A stretch of 7,925 nt of DNA from Candidatus Acetothermia bacterium JdFR-50. Lineage in GTDB: Bacteria; Bipolaricaulota; Bipolaricaulia; Bipolaricaulales; Bipolaricaulaceae. The notes under the pieces are model-generated. The model did no database searches. It saw only the letters and a list, made by a program, of their open reading frames with translations, and was not told the DNA's origin. Below are positions 1-5,296 of the stretch, in pieces; within the stretch, counting starts at the first letter, position 1, and each line of letters starts with the position of its first letter. Where the stretch lies: positions 1 to 7,925 of the forward strand of contig MTNL01000031.1 in assembly GCA_002010365.1 (NCBI GenBank). The letters are read 5' to 3'. A program made the position numbers and the translations under genes.

Positions 1-1409
1 ATGATCCTCCGCACCCGTTTGCGGTTGAACTCCAGTTCCCGTGGGTTCTCCCACTCCATGTCTCGGATCTCGGCGTAGCGGCGAAGAATGGCAAGGGCCC
101 GTACGGCTCGAGAGGGATCGAAGTAGCTGGGGATCCCAGCTTCCCGTAGCCTTTCCTCCGCTTCCTCCCCCAGTTCCCCCGCCATGAAACTCACGGTGAG
201 GGGCTTCCCGGACTTTTCCTTGGCCTCGGCGGCAATCCGCGCGAGTTCGGAGAACGGGATCAACGGCGCGGGGGCGGAGAGAGCCACCACCATGTCTACG
301 TTGGGATCGTTTATCACTAGATCCAGAGCCCGTTGATACCGGTCGGGATGAGCATCGCCCAGGACATCGACCGGGTTGTATATGTTGGCTGCGGGGGGGA
401 GGAACTTCCCCAGTTCCCTCGCGGTTCCCTCGTTGAAGCGGGCGAGCTCGAGGCCGTGTTCTTCCACCGCGTCGCTGGCCATCACCCCGGCACCTCCGGC
501 GTTGGTCATCACCCCCACCCGTTTGCCTCGGGGAATTGGCTGTTTGGCCAGGGCATAGGCGTAGTCGAAGAGCTCCTCGACGTTTTTGGCTCGAATCACG
601 CCGCACTTCTTGAACGCCGCTTCATAAGCTGCGTCGGAGCCCGCGAGGGTCCCGGTGTGGGAGGAAACGGCTCGGGCCCCGGCCTCGGTCCGGCCCGCCT
701 TAAGGATCACAATGGGGGTTGTTTTCACCACCTCGCGGGCCAGGCGGATGAACGCCTCACCGTCGGATATCCCCTCGAGGTAAGCCACGATGACCTTGGT
801 ATCGGGGTCCGCGGCGAAGGGCTTGAGGAAATGTGTTTCGTTCAGGACAGCTTTATTTCCCAGGGAGACGAAATGGGAGAAGCCGAGCTTCTCCTTCCAC
901 GCCCAATCCAGGACAGAAGTGCAGAAGGCACCGGACTGCGAGAGGAAAGCGATATTGCCCGGTAGGGCGTCACGCACGGCGAAGGTGGTGTTGAGGCCTA
1001 CCTGGGTGGAGATCAATCCGAAGCAGTTGGGCCCGAGGACGTTGAGGCCGTATTTTCGAGCGATCTCCACAAGGCGCTGCTCCCTCCTCGCTCCCTCCGG
1101 TCCCGATTCCTTGAATCCCGCGGTGATCATCACCACGTTGCGTATCCCCGCTTTCCCGCACTCCTCAAGGGCTTCAAGAGCAGGATCCGCGGGGATGATC
1201 ACCACCGCCATGTCGGGGACCTCGGGGATGGCGGACACACGGGGATAACATCTGAGCCCCTCGATTTCGTGGTAGTTGGGGTTTACGGGATAGAAGCGAC
1301 CGGGAAAGGAGGACATATTTTTAAAAAGGACGTTTCCGAGCTTCCCTTTCTTGGGGGTCGCTCCGATTAGGGCCACCGACTTCGGGTAAAGAAGACCTTC
1401 GAGCCCCAT
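1..1409 (-). CDS. ADP-forming acetyl/acyl-CoA synthetase (alpha part), partial at left edge
   Basis: This enzyme family converts acyl-CoA + ADP + Pi to free acid + ATP + CoA through a phosphohistidine, and acts in the cytoplasm. The frame is open for 469 codons from the ATG at 1409 to the window edge. Visible domains are an N-terminal CoA-binding Rossmann fold (PKSVALIGAT at about residues 9-18, GPNCFGL at about 126-132), a succinyl-CoA-ligase-like flavodoxin domain (FLSQSGAF at about 155-162, VSLGNKA at about 181-187, SSHTGTLAGSD with the likely phosphorylated His at 251), and a third ligase-CoA-like domain (MTNAGGAGVMASDA at about 301-314, NPVDVLGDA). The ATG is the first possible start, because an in-frame TGA lies three codons upstream, and the protein begins as the family does. 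No Shine-Dalgarno precedes it at a useful distance. Archaeal alpha subunits end near residue 460; the frame here is still open and has entered a charged stretch, so a fusion to the ATP-grasp (beta) part beyond the edge is possible. The exact acyl substrate cannot be read from the sequence. Confidence 0.92.
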   Translation of the reverse strand, partial: MGLEGLLYPKSVALIGATPKKGKLGNVLFKNMSSFPGRFYPVNPNYHEIEGLRCYPRVSAIPEVPDMAVVIIPADPALEALEECGKAGIRNVVMITAGFKESGPEGARREQRLVEIARKYGLNVLGPNCFGLISTQVGLNTTFAVRDALPGNIAFLSQSGAFCTSVLDWAWKEKLGFSHFVSLGNKAVLNETHFLKPFAADPDTKVIVAYLEGISDGEAFIRLAREVVKTTPIVILKAGRTEAGARAVSSHTGTLAGSDAAYEAAFKKCGVIRAKNVEELFDYAYALAKQPIPRGKRVGVMTNAGGAGVMASDAVEEHGLELARFNEGTARELGKFLPPAANIYNPVDVLGDAHPDRYQRALDLVINDPNVDMVVALSAPAPLIPFSELARIAAEAKEKSGKPLTVSFMAGELGEEAEERLREAGIPSYFDPSRAVRALAILRRYAEIRDMEWENPRELEFNRKRVRRI

Positions 1410-1417
1410 GATAATTC

Positions 1418-1447
1418 ATCTTACGGGCCTCCACAGAATCTTCGCAA
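1418..1447 (-). promoter_or_regulatory. Promoter of the acyl-CoA synthetase gene, near-leaderless
   Basis: On the minus strand TTGCGA (1447-1442) and TAAGAT (1423-1418) are separated by 18 bases, an acceptable sigma70-type pair. Only 8 bases lie between the -10 box and the ATG at 1409, so transcription should begin at or within a few bases of the start codon. This agrees with the lack of a Shine-Dalgarno sequence at normal distance. It is prediction from pattern only. Confidence 0.55.
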
Positions 1448-1451
1448 CCCC

Positions 1452-1472
1452 TTCATCAGCTTTACAGATGAA
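1452..1472. promoter_or_regulatory. Inverted repeat, candidate operator
   Basis: TTCATC (1452-1457) and GATGAA (1467-1472) form perfect 6-bp arms around a 9-base spacer. The repeat lies just upstream of the predicted -35 box of the synthetase gene, which is the usual place for an activator site. The spacing between arm centres (15 bases) is longer than one helical turn, so a dimer site is possible but not certain. It has no T-run and is not a terminator. Confidence 0.35.
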
Positions 1473-1524
1473 CTGGCGAAAATGGGACCACGCAAGAGCC
1501 CGCTTTGCAGTGATAACAACACCG

Positions 1525-1545
1525 GGGGCAATCCAAGGTTGCCCC
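1525..1545. promoter_or_regulatory. Inverted repeat over the -35 position of the response-regulator promoter
   Basis: GGGGCAA (1525-1531) and TTGCCCC (1539-1545) are perfect 7-bp arms around a 7-base spacer. The repeat ends two bases before the -10 box of the two-component operon and fills the place where a -35 box would stand; no good -35 hexamer is visible there. This suggests a repressor or activator site that decides expression of the operon. OmpR-family proteins usually bind direct repeats, so autoregulation by the adjacent regulator is not implied by this pattern. Confidence 0.45.
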
Positions 1546-1547
1546 TG

Positions 1548-1553
1548 TATACT
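1548..1553 (+). promoter_or_regulatory. -10 box of the two-component operon, leaderless start
   Basis: TATACT matches the -10 consensus in five of six positions and is followed by exactly 8 bases before the ATG at 1562. A transcript starting seven bases after the box would begin at about 1560, giving a leaderless or nearly leaderless message. The bases before the ATG are pyrimidine-rich (CTTTTTCGCT) with no Shine-Dalgarno, which supports this reading. Confidence 0.6.
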
Positions 1554-1561
1554 TTTTCGCT

Positions 1562-2242
1562 ATGAAAACGATTCTTTTGGTGGAAGACGAAAGGGAAATC
1601 GCCCGGATGGTACAGGCATATCTCATGCGGGAAGGCTACCGTGTGGAGGTGGCCTTCGATGGGGAGGAGGGTTGGCGTAAATATCAAGAACTCTCTCCGG
1701 ACCTGATTATCCTGGATCTGATGCTCCCCAAATTGCATGGATTGGAACTCGCGCGCAAAATCCGCCGGGAGTCGGATGTTCCCATCATCATGCTCACCGC
1801 CCTCTCGGAGGAGGCCGACCGGGTAGCGGGTTTGGAGCTCGGGGCAGATGACTACGTGACAAAGCCTTTCTCGTTGCGGGAGCTGGCGGCGCGCGTGCGT
1901 GCTGTACTCCGACGGGCTGAAGGGCTGCGGGAACCGGAAAAACTCACTTACGGACCGCTGGAGATTGACCTCACTTCCCGTGAGGTACGCCTCCACGACA
2001 AGCCCGTGGATCTTACCCCCATCGAATTTGATCTCCTCGCGTACCTCGCGCGCCACCCGGGCAAGGTTTTCACCCGCCGAGAGCTCCTTTCTGCGGTGCA
2101 AGAACGTTCCTACGCCTCCTTTCCCCGTACCATCGACTCCCACATCAAAAACCTCCGCCACAAAATTGAAGAGGACCCCAAAAACCCCAGATTCATCGTC
2201 ACCGTACATGGGGTGGGGTATAAGTTCCAGGCGGAGGGGTGA
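1562..2242 (+). CDS. OmpR/PhoB-family response regulator
   Basis: This 226-residue cytoplasmic DNA-binding regulator should be phosphorylated by the kinase encoded next to it. The receiver domain (about residues 2-118) has the acidic pair E8/D9, the phospho-acceptor D52 in ILDLMLP, T79 in MLTA and K101 in TKPF. The C-terminal winged helix spans about residues 128-224, with LTPIEFDLLAYLARHPG leading into the fold, a recognition helix around RTIDSHIKNLRHKI (190-203) and the wing ending HGVGYKF. The RTIDSHIKNLR stretch is like that of BaeR-type regulators, but the subfamily cannot be fixed. All key residues are present and the length is standard. The ATG is supported by the conserved MKTILLVEDE beginning and by the -10 box just before it. 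The last codons carry the ribosome binding site of the kinase gene. Confidence 0.97.
   Translation: MKTILLVEDEREIARMVQAYLMREGYRVEVAFDGEEGWRKYQELSPDLIILDLMLPKLHGLELARKIRRESDVPIIMLTALSEEADRVAGLELGADDYVTKPFSLRELAARVRAVLRRAEGLREPEKLTYGPLEIDLTSREVRLHDKPVDLTPIEFDLLAYLARHPGKVFTRRELLSAVQERSYASFPRTIDSHIKNLRHKIEEDPKNPRFIVTVHGVGYKFQAEG
2233..2239 (+). promoter_or_regulatory. Ribosome binding site that sets the kinase start
   Basis: GGAGGGG sits inside the last codons of the response regulator. It leaves 8 bases to the ATG at 2248, a normal spacing. The alternative GTG at 2239 overlaps this site itself and could not be used with it, so the ATG is preferred. Placement within the upstream gene implies translational coupling of regulator and kinase. 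Confidence 0.75.
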
Positions 2243-2247
2243 AAGTC

Positions 2248-3615
2248 ATGTCTTTCAGCTGGAAGCTGGTGGGCGCCATGGTGGCGGTCACCTTGGTGGC
2301 TGTTGGGGGTACGTATTTCTTTACCACTTCCGGCCTCCATGAGCGCTTTGACCTCTACCTCATCAAGTCCCGGGAAGCCCATGCCAAAGAGGCAGCGGAG
2401 CTCCTGGGAGCGTTCTGGGCAAAGAACCGGTCCTGGGAAGGAGTCGATCGGTTCTTTACCCTGAAGTTCGTGATTACCTGGCCCGGGGGTGAGGTAGCCC
2501 AGTGGGGGCCACTGAGCCAGTACGCCCTGGTGGACCCTGAGGGAAAGGTGATCGCCTGTCAGAAAGGGGTGGGATCCCCTGGGGAGCACGTGGCCGTGGA
2601 CCGGCTTCGATACAGTATCCCAGTGGAGGTGGAAGGCCGGGTGGTGGGGGCGCTGGTTCCCTTGCGGGGCGAACTGGGTCCCCTGGAGGAAAGCTTCCTG
2701 GAGTCCGTCCGGAACGCTTCCCTGGTGGGGGTCGCCATCGGATTGGTGGCTGCGGGGATTTTGGGCGCGATGTTAGCCTGGCAGTTGGCTTCTCCCCTGC
2801 GGCGTCTGATTCGAGCCACCGAGCAGATCGCGGCCGGCGACCTTTCCTATCGGGTAAAGGTGCGGGCGCGGGACGAACTCGGGAAGCTCGCAGCGGCTTT
2901 CAACCGCATGGCCGAAGCCCTGGAGCGCTCGGAACGAGCGCGACGGAACCTCATCGCCGATATCGCCCACGAGCTCCGCACTCCCCTCACCGTCATCCAA
3001 GGAAACCTGGAGGCGATGTTGGACGGCATTTTCCCTCTTACCCAAGAGTCTTTGGCCCCGGTTTACGAAGAGACGCTCCAGCTGGGGAAGCTGGTAGAAG
3101 ACCTACGTGAGTTGACCTTGGCCGAAGCCGGAACCTTGCCCTTGGCAAGGCAGGAGTTGGAGCTAGCGGAGCTCGTGGAGCGCACCTACGAGGCGATTCG
3201 GCCCGTAGCTCAAGAGGATGGCATCGATATCGTGGCAGAACTGGAACGGGGGCTTCAGGTGGATGCGGATCCCCACCGCATCCGGCAGGTGTTGGGCAAC
3301 ATCCTGGCCAATGCCGTGCGGTATTCGCCTCCAGGCGAGAAGGTCACGGTCGCCCTGCATCGGGAAGGCCACGAAGCAGTCATTGCCGTGCGCGATCGGG
3401 GCCCGGGGATACCCCCTGAGGATCTTCCCCATATTTTCGAACGTTTCTATAAAGTGGATCGATCCCGCAACGAGGAGGGTTCGGGGCTGGGCTTGGCCAT
3501 CGCCAAAGCGATCGTGGAAGCACACGGGGGGCGAATCTGGGCCGAAAGCACCGTGGGGGAAGGGACCACGATCTACTTCGCCTTGCCCTTGAAGACCTCT
3601 CCCCCCACCGCTTAG
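2248..3615 (+). CDS. Sensor histidine kinase, HAMP-containing, BaeS/PhoR type
   Basis: This 455-residue inner-membrane kinase should sense an extracytoplasmic signal, autophosphorylate on His and pass phosphate to the regulator upstream. Numbering from ATG 2248: transmembrane helix 1 at about 5-27; an extracytoplasmic region of roughly 130 residues with a PAS-like strand pattern (SQYALVDPEGKVIA, then YSIPVEVEGRVVGALVPL); helix 2 at about 157-181; HAMP at about 180-230 (ASPLRRLIRATEQIAAGDLSYRV); H-box IADIAHELRTPL with H241; N-box NILANAVRYSP (N351, N355); G1 DRGPGIP (383-389); F-box FERFY (397-401); G2 GSGLGLAIAKAI. The catalytic core is complete, so it should be an active kinase. The start lies a few bases after the regulator stop at 2242, and the stop codon overlaps that of the convergent gene. 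The ligand cannot be told. Confidence 0.96.
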   Translation: MSFSWKLVGAMVAVTLVAVGGTYFFTTSGLHERFDLYLIKSREAHAKEAAELLGAFWAKNRSWEGVDRFFTLKFVITWPGGEVAQWGPLSQYALVDPEGKVIACQKGVGSPGEHVAVDRLRYSIPVEVEGRVVGALVPLRGELGPLEESFLESVRNASLVGVAIGLVAAGILGAMLAWQLASPLRRLIRATEQIAAGDLSYRVKVRARDELGKLAAAFNRMAEALERSERARRNLIADIAHELRTPLTVIQGNLEAMLDGIFPLTQESLAPVYEETLQLGKLVEDLRELTLAEAGTLPLARQELELAELVERTYEAIRPVAQEDGIDIVAELERGLQVDADPHRIRQVLGNILANAVRYSPPGEKVTVALHREGHEAVIAVRDRGPGIPPEDLPHIFERFYKVDRSRNEEGSGLGLAIAKAIVEAHGGRIWAESTVGEGTTIYFALPLKTSPPTA

Positions 3616-4196
3616 GGATGTGGCCGGCCAGAGGGCATCGGCCGCTGAGCCCGTTCTAAATTCCGGAAGAGCAACCACATCCCCCCTAGATACGGGGATT
3701 CCACATCCGCCCCCCAAGCGGCATTGAGGAAGGCGAAGACCCTTCGCATGTGCCGGGATCCCGCGGTGACATCTTCGGCACGGGCCACGGCCAACGCTTC
3801 CTGGAGGGCAAACTCCAGGAAAATCCGCACATTGTTCAGGATGAGGACTGCCGCGTGTTTCCTCGGTGCCGGGATCTCCGGGGTCAGCGAGGTCTCGATC
3901 GTTTTAAGCCGTGTGAACATGCCGGTGGGGAAAGTGTCTCTCGGTGGTACAGCGGCGAAGTGTTCCCCTTCCGCACCCTCAATCAGGTTCACCACTTGTT
4001 GGGCATAGAGGCGCTGGTCCATGGACGTTGGAGCATATATGGCCAGGGCGGTGTAATACATTGCGAGCCTGAGTTCCTGGATCAATCCTATCACTTCCTC
4101 CGCCAAAGGCGTGGCCGGTCCTGCCTCGAGGGGTTGGGCTAAGGAAGCCGTGCCCCAAAATGTGATCATGGCCACCACAATCAGGCCCCTCATCAT
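3612..4196 (-). CDS. Small secreted protein of unknown function, operon with membrane regulator
   Basis: This 194-residue protein is not recognised as a known family. Residues 1-20 form a clear signal peptide (short basic start, hydrophobic GLIVVAMITFWG, and TASLA followed by QP as a likely signal peptidase I site after A20). There is no lipobox cysteine and no second membrane segment, so the mature protein of about 174 residues is probably periplasmic or extracellular. It appears mostly helical: EEVIGLIQELRLAMYYTALAI, then YAQQVVNLIEGAEGEHF, then ILNNVRIFLEFALQEALAVARAEDV and a C-terminal helical part with RHMRRVFAFLNAAWG. The mature part has no cysteine. The gene begins 35 bases after the membrane regulator and has its own Shine-Dalgarno, so the two are very likely one operon. 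The pairing suggests a target or a periplasmic partner of that regulator; this is inference from position only. Confidence 0.82.
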   Translation of the reverse strand: MMRGLIVVAMITFWGTASLAQPLEAGPATPLAEEVIGLIQELRLAMYYTALAIYAPTSMDQRLYAQQVVNLIEGAEGEHFAAVPPRDTFPTGMFTRLKTIETSLTPEIPAPRKHAAVLILNNVRIFLEFALQEALAVARAEDVTAGSRHMRRVFAFLNAAWGADVESPYLGGMWLLFRNLERAQRPMPSGRPHP

Positions 4197-4199
4197 GCT

Positions 4200-4207
4200 A
4201 TCACCTT
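4200..4207 (-). promoter_or_regulatory. Ribosome binding site of the small secreted-protein gene
   Basis: On the minus strand AAGGTGAT (4207-4200) matches the anti-Shine-Dalgarno complement, and 7 bases separate its GG from the ATG at 4196. A second ATG follows directly at 4193 and cannot be excluded. The clear site contrasts with the upstream gene of the operon, which has none. Confidence 0.65.
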
Positions 4208-4231
4208 AGCCTTTCTCCGGTCGAAAGTACA

Positions 4232-5110
4232 TCAACGGCCGGTCAACCCAATCTCTTCCGGGGGAAGGAGCTTGTATCCGAAACCGGGTACGGTGGCCAC
4301 CAGGGCCTCCGCTCCCGGTACCACCTCTCCCAACCGCCGCCGCAGGAGGTATACGTATTGCTTCACGTCCTTGGAGTTGGCGTAGCGCGATTCCGGCCAA
4401 AGCTCCCGCAAGATCTCACGATCTGAAAAGACTCTTCCCGGTTCCCGGGCCAGAAGCAAAAGCAGGGCGTATTGCTTCGGCGAAAGCCTGATGGCCTTTC
4501 CGCAAAGCTTGACCTCCTTGCTCACCTCATCGATCACAAGGCTGCCCACCCGGATGAGCTTCCGCTCCTTTTGGGGTTTCGGTGCCGGGCGCCGCAAACG
4601 TAGGTACAGGGATCCCCCTACGGCCCCGAGGCCGAGGAAGGAAAGGATCCCCGTCAGTATCGGAATCAATGGCGAACCACCGCCATAAGGGAGTTCAAGC
4701 CAAACGCGCACGTAACCGTTGCCCTCGGTTAGGGGGTACACCACCTCCAGAAAGCGCCCTCTGTCCCTTTCAATGAACGACACCGCGGGAGGTTCACCGG
4801 AAAAGGGCGGAGGGGAAAGATCCCCCCGGGACTCCCTGACAACTGCCTCATCCTCCCCTACCACCTCCACGAAAGCAGCGCTTCCGAGGAGCATGAACTT
4901 GGCGGCGTCCTGGAGCATCTCGAACTCCCCCTCTTGAAGCCACCCGCCGGCGGCGTCGGCGAAAGTGGCTACGTAATCCAGGCTCCGCTGACGAAAGGCT
5001 GCATCCACGCCCTGATCTCCTCGCCTAAGGAAGGCCATGGCCACGGCACTCCCCAAAAGGAGGATCCCGACGATAAGGATCCCAAGCGCTGCTCTCTTTT
5101 CGTCTCTCAC
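4232..5110 (-). CDS. Membrane-bound one-component regulator: extracytoplasmic sensor plus C-terminal OmpR-type winged helix
   Basis: This is a predicted inner-membrane transcription factor that joins signal sensing to DNA binding with no phosphotransfer. Numbering from GTG 5110 (292 residues): membrane helix 1 at about 9-28 (LGILIVGILLLGSAVAMAFL); a sensor region at about 29-147 with long helices (AAFRQRSLDYVATFADAAGGW) and then a PAS/Cache-like strand pattern (AAFVEVVGEDEAVVRES, FLEVVYPL, GYVRVWLEL); helix 2 at about 148-172; a basic linker (LRLRRPAPKPQKERK); winged helix at about 185-283. The last domain aligns by eye with the C-terminal domain of the response regulator in this window (LSPKQYALLLLLAREPGRVFSDREIL against LTPIEFDLL, LARHPGKVFTRREL; VPGFGYKL against VHGVGYKF). 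No receiver domain or kinase core is present. The GTG is chosen because a promoter-like pair lies just upstream; an in-frame TTG at 5143 would add 11 residues. ToxR and CadC have the opposite order, with the winged helix at the N-terminus. Confidence 0.85.
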   Translation of the reverse strand: MRDEKRAALGILIVGILLLGSAVAMAFLRRGDQGVDAAFRQRSLDYVATFADAAGGWLQEGEFEMLQDAAKFMLLGSAAFVEVVGEDEAVVRESRGDLSPPPFSGEPPAVSFIERDRGRFLEVVYPLTEGNGYVRVWLELPYGGGSPLIPILTGILSFLGLGAVGGSLYLRLRRPAPKPQKERKLIRVGSLVIDEVSKEVKLCGKAIRLSPKQYALLLLLAREPGRVFSDREILRELWPESRYANSKDVKQYVYLLRRRLGEVVPGAEALVATVPGFGYKLLPPEEIGLTGR

Positions 5111-5121
5111 GTCCGACGACA

Positions 5122-5150
5122 AAAGTAGGCCAAATGTCGCCAACTAACAA
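5122..5150 (-). promoter_or_regulatory. Promoter of the membrane regulator operon
   Basis: On the minus strand TTGTTA (5150-5145) and TACTTT (5127-5122) are 17 bases apart. The -10 box ends 11 bases before the GTG at 5110, so the message would have at most about five leader bases. No Shine-Dalgarno precedes either the GTG or the upstream TTG at 5143. If this promoter is used, the TTG lies upstream of the transcript and cannot be the start. Pattern-based prediction only. Confidence 0.45.
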
Positions 5151-5156
5151 GAGAGA

Positions 5157-5173
5157 ATCAAAGGAATTTTGAT
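5157..5173. promoter_or_regulatory. Inverted repeat 1 of the divergent region, candidate operator
   Basis: ATCAAA (5157-5162) and TTTGAT (5168-5173) form perfect 6-bp arms around 5 bases, an arm-centre spacing of one helical turn as expected for a dimeric regulator. It lies just upstream of the predicted -35 box of the membrane regulator, an activator-like position. It is AT-rich in an otherwise GC-rich stretch. Confidence 0.45.
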
Positions 5174-5184
5174 CCGCTTTTTAC

Positions 5185-5203
5185 CGGCACGTTGACCGTG
5201 CTG
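5185..5203. promoter_or_regulatory. Inverted repeat 2 of the divergent region
   Basis: CGGCACG (5185-5191) and CGTGCTG (5197-5203) pair over seven positions with one G-T wobble, around TTGAC. The inner five pairs are perfect. As DNA it could be an operator; as RNA it would be a short stable hairpin without a T-run. Its sequence differs from its neighbours on either side, so it would not be read by the same protein as they are. Confidence 0.35.
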
Positions 5204-5211
5204 CGGTTCAT

Positions 5212-5238
5212 CGGAGACCACAAGGGGGATAGTCTCCG
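5212..5238. promoter_or_regulatory. Inverted repeat 3 of the divergent region
   Basis: CGGAGAC (5212-5218) and GTCTCCG (5232-5238) are perfect 7-bp arms around 13 bases. The arm centres are about two helical turns apart, as for a site bound by two subunits on one DNA face. It lies about 60 bases before the exported-protein gene, where its still unidentified promoter should be. Confidence 0.4.
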
Positions 5239-5283
5239 TTCGTACAACCACGGCCCCCCATAGGGAGGGGTCGAAATTAATTT

Positions 5284-5290
5284 AAGGAGG
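5284..5290 (+). promoter_or_regulatory. Strong ribosome binding site of the exported-protein gene
   Basis: AAGGAGG is a full consensus Shine-Dalgarno, 6 bases before the ATG at 5297 and 9 before the ATG at 5300. It predicts high translation and a real 5' leader, unlike the near-leaderless genes elsewhere in the window. A 10-bp AT palindrome (5274-5283) directly precedes it. Confidence 0.85.
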
Positions 5291-5296
5291 TAGAAG

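Noticed and set aside
333..965. Open frame on the plus strand within the synthetase gene
   Set aside because: The minus strand here encodes the conserved synthetase domains including the phosphohistidine motif; the plus-strand frame is G/H/P-rich and resembles nothing.
1525..1557. Hairpin followed by TTTTT read as a terminator
   Set aside because: No gene on the plus strand ends upstream of it, and the T-run is separated from the stem by the -10 box; an operator role fits better.
1421..2209. Long open frame on the minus strand opposite the response regulator
   Set aside because: It mirrors the codon pattern of a GC-rich gene with all key response-regulator motifs on the other strand; its translation has no recognisable domain and no ribosome binding site.
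2239..2247. GTG start for the kinase overlapping the regulator stop codon
   Set aside because: It overlaps the GGAGGGG site itself; ATG 2248 has the proper spacing.
3616..3650. GGCC-rich inverted repeats after the kinase stop as a terminator
   Set aside because: Short, overlapping and without a T-run on either strand; they lie in coding sequence of the secreted protein.
3163..3717. Open frame on the minus strand opposite the kinase 3' half
   Set aside because: It is antisense to the conserved N, G1, F and G2 boxes and its protein is low-complexity; a shadow of the kinase gene.
5192..5220. TTGACC as the -35 box of the exported-protein gene
   Set aside because: No -10-like hexamer appears 16-18 bases downstream, and the site is the loop of an inverted repeat. 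The weaker pair TTCATC / TAGTCT (5207-5212, 5230-5235) was also considered but is too poor to annotate.
5274..5283. AAATTAATTT palindrome before the ribosome binding site
   Set aside because: A 10-bp AT palindrome is easily a chance event and gives no clear binding-site pattern.
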